Below, in pieces: positions 61,588-64,000 of a stretch of 64,000 nt of DNA. Within the stretch, counting starts at the first letter, position 1, and each line of letters begins with the position of its first letter. The stretch lies in the NCBI GenBank assembly GCA_949358305.1, contig OX442315.1, positions 22,470,427 to 22,534,426 of the forward strand. The letters are read 5' to 3'. Under the pieces are notes generated by a model that did no database searches, was not told the origin of the DNA, and saw only the letters and a program-made list of their open reading frames with translations. The stretch comes from Strigamia acuminata (Eukaryota > Arthropoda > Chilopoda > Geophilomorpha > Linotaeniidae). Made by a program: the position numbers and the translations under genes.

Positions 61588-64000
61588 TATTATTACAACG
61601 ACAACGAGCGTCGTTGTATGTTTTGAACGATAACTAAGGATTTTGTTTATTTATTTAAAAAAAATAAGAGTTCTGTACCCTACAAAACGTGACACAATCG
61701 AAGCACATCATCAGATGTGGCATTTGCATTTTCAATTGGGTATATTTTAATATTCTTTTAAACATAATATTATATAGTTAATATAGCACATTATAAACGA
61801 ATGAATATTTGTCTAGTTTCTTTTCCAACTAATTAGTTAAAGTGAAAACATTTACCTCGAAAGTGTACGAAATTCGTCAGTAGAAAGAATGGAAGTTAAT
61901 GAAAAGGCATGGAGTCGTATAAACCGAATGCAAACTCTTGTTGACACTAAAATGAAATAAATGTGAACTATTGGCCCACGTATAAGTGTATGGGTTGGTG
62001 TTTATATATAATTGTTGACGTCATTGGGCGCAATTAGGATAATTTGCTAGTGTTATTGCGTTTGCATTTATGCTAGGAATTTGGTTCTCATTCCCCCGCT
62101 TTTAATATGCGCTGGCATTCATCCAAAGCATTTACTGTTAGTTGCGACTGAGTTTTCCCTTCATTGACTGAAGGAAAACATCCAATAGATGTTGAATCTT
62201 ACTTTATTGCTTTCATCCATCCAAGTATGAGTCCAGGCCCATTTTTACTACTTCCGCTCCAAATCATTTTAGGAAAAAGTTTCTTATTTTTATTTGTGGT
62301 AGGCCAAAGTTGGGCAGTTAAAAACCAATTGGCCTGCTGACATCTGATGAGAGTTTGCAGCTCGTTCTTGAAGGTGATAAGGAGGCCATTGTGATCGTTC
62401 TTTGGGTTAATTAACTTCTTGTTGATAAGAAGATTTTTCACATTAACAGACATCTGAATGCTTTTTAATTTTAGCGTTTGGTTCCGTAAAGCATCAGTGA
62501 AAATCATCATTACCTCCAAAAGTCAATATAGATTATACATGATTAATGATGAAATGCAATAAATTCATTAATGTGTTTACTGAGTGACCGTTTGCGAGAT
62601 ACAATTCTGCAGAAACATTTTTTCCCCTGGACATTTCAAAATTACTTTCCATTGTTTTCAACTGTTGTTTACATGTAGTGTAGTACAAAGTAAGGCAACA
62701 GATAAGCACGGGCACATGTTTTCAACTGCCAGAGGATTTAAATCATTTCTTATTGTTTTGGTTGGAATGAGCCCAAAAACAGTTGGTTTAACTCCAAAAA
62801 AAGGTCAAGTGTTTATAAATGAGAACGTGCTTGATATTCTTATACAAAAGTTGGACCACACAAAAGTTGGGTATTGTTATCTACTTTCAATGGCTCTCTT
62901 GGGACAGTGTTTGAGTGTTAGTCTAATTGCTGCAAACATAAATTGGGTCAAAAATGGTTGTGCTGTTCGTGTAAACTTACCACTTCAATTAAAGCAGAAG
63001 TCAAGCCATAAAGGGGTCATCACATTGCGGCACAAGAATTTACAAGCATCCCCGCAATAAATAATATAGAAAAACTTCTCAGAAATGATCATATCTCATA
63101 AATTTCCTTCGCAACAACAGCACAGCGAAAAATAAAAGTTCAGAGTTAAATCCTTTGGATAAAAACAGATACAAAAGGAAAGTGCGAAAAGTCATTTAAG
63201 TTGCAACTCATGTTTCAATATATTTTTTTCTTTCTTCTAAATTTTTTCTTTTTTGTGTCTTTAGAGTCTTCCTGTTTTGTTAGCTTTGATTTTCTTTCTT
63301 CTTGTATATTCGGATGCTGTGGTGCACCAGTTTATTGATTTGGTTGTACTGCTGTTGCTTCAGACCGAGACTATTGTATTTTAGGGCAATTTTCCACTGT
63401 CACACACAAACACCACAGTTTTGTGTTGTCCATTTTATTTTGGCAACGACGGAAATAAACACCACACGTGATGGGTAATAGTTTTTTTTCTTCTTGTTGC
63501 ACAATCCAGAAATATATCAAAGAATTTACACTCAAGTGGATTTATAAATGAATTTTTTTTATTGCGCTCTTTTTTTTTTCCATCCCCAGCTGTTTACCGC
63601 CAGATGCATTCCTATAATTCTCCGTTATTAATAGTTATGCCATTAATTTTAATTAGTTTATTTATTACTTTTTGATAAATGCTGCATGAAAATTGCAACG
63701 TGTTTTCTTTTGCAATTATTAAAGACGAACTTTTGTTAAACTTTTAAAACACTTCATAAATACGATCAGTTAGCCATGTCAATATAAAATATTTTACATG
63801 TCGGAGCATTGCATCCAACAAATTATTTAACAACAAAATAGTTACTACAAGGATAGTTTGTCGTGTAAAATCGAATTTGCTTCTCTAAACAATGTTCTGA
63901 TAAAACATTCATTGATATTCTGTCCTGTCTTCAATATTGGATCCAATGAGTTGTGTTCCTTCTGTTCTATCCAAGCCGAGACGCATGCCCGAAAGGTTTT
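61588..64000. other. Gene-poor stretch to the right edge
   Basis: An 11-bp inverted motif ACAACGACAACGAGCGTCGTTGT lies near 61,594-61,617. A plus-strand frame from ATG 62,716 to 63,060 (114 codons) is the longest; it has no recognisable family and no splice or promoter support. The rest is AT-rich. Confidence 0.35.

Noticed and set aside
62716-63060. 114-codon plus-strand frame
   Set aside because: No recognisable domain and no flanking signals; kept only as a mention in the stretch description.

Overview
The window is nuclear DNA of a small-intron animal, most likely an arthropod and plausibly a crustacean close to Daphnia. This is inference: introns are mostly 50-100 bp with GT-AG ends, the proteins are animal orthologues, the DNA is AT-rich, and Gypsy, Copia and Tc1 relics are present. 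No species marker was available.

Layout. 1-18,660 is AT-rich and gene-poor. It holds a truncated Tc1-like DNA-binding ORF (7,430-7,774), a foldback/MITE-like inverted repeat (8,920-9,234), one candidate exon (about 14,757-14,960) and otherwise nothing I recognise. 18,667-36,081 is a nested mobile-DNA block: an outer foldback element whose arms are built from 186-bp units and whose core is a series of minisatellites (mostly 11-bp period), split by a 12,872-bp Gypsy-type LTR retrotransposon (22,834-35,705, minus strand). The Gypsy element looks intact: identical 820-bp LTRs, 4-bp AGTT target duplication, tRNA-Pro-like primer site, gag, a -1 frameshift signal, pol, and a third ORF that I infer to be made by splicing.

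36,726-55,552 is a compact block of five genes: WDR11 (+), POLR2B (-), an uncharacterised FLYWCH/WRKY-GCM1-like zinc-finger gene (+), KANSL3 (+) and XPNPEP1 (-). All five were assembled exon by exon with continuous phase (1218, 1174, 438, 1092 and 618 aa). WDR11/POLR2B and KANSL3/XPNPEP1 converge; POLR2B and the zinc-finger gene diverge from a 191-bp shared promoter with a palindromic CRE. 55,553-64,000 is again gene-poor and holds a broken Copia element (about 59,553-61,587).

The most notable observation is a 321-bp TA-flanked inverted-repeat element inside a coding exon of XPNPEP1. Its terminal repeats carry GT and AG placed so that splicing at them would remove almost the whole element and leave the reading frame intact with three extra codons. 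This is an introner-like arrangement that RNA data could test directly. Second come the retrotransposon's frameshift signal and its spliced third ORF of unknown function.
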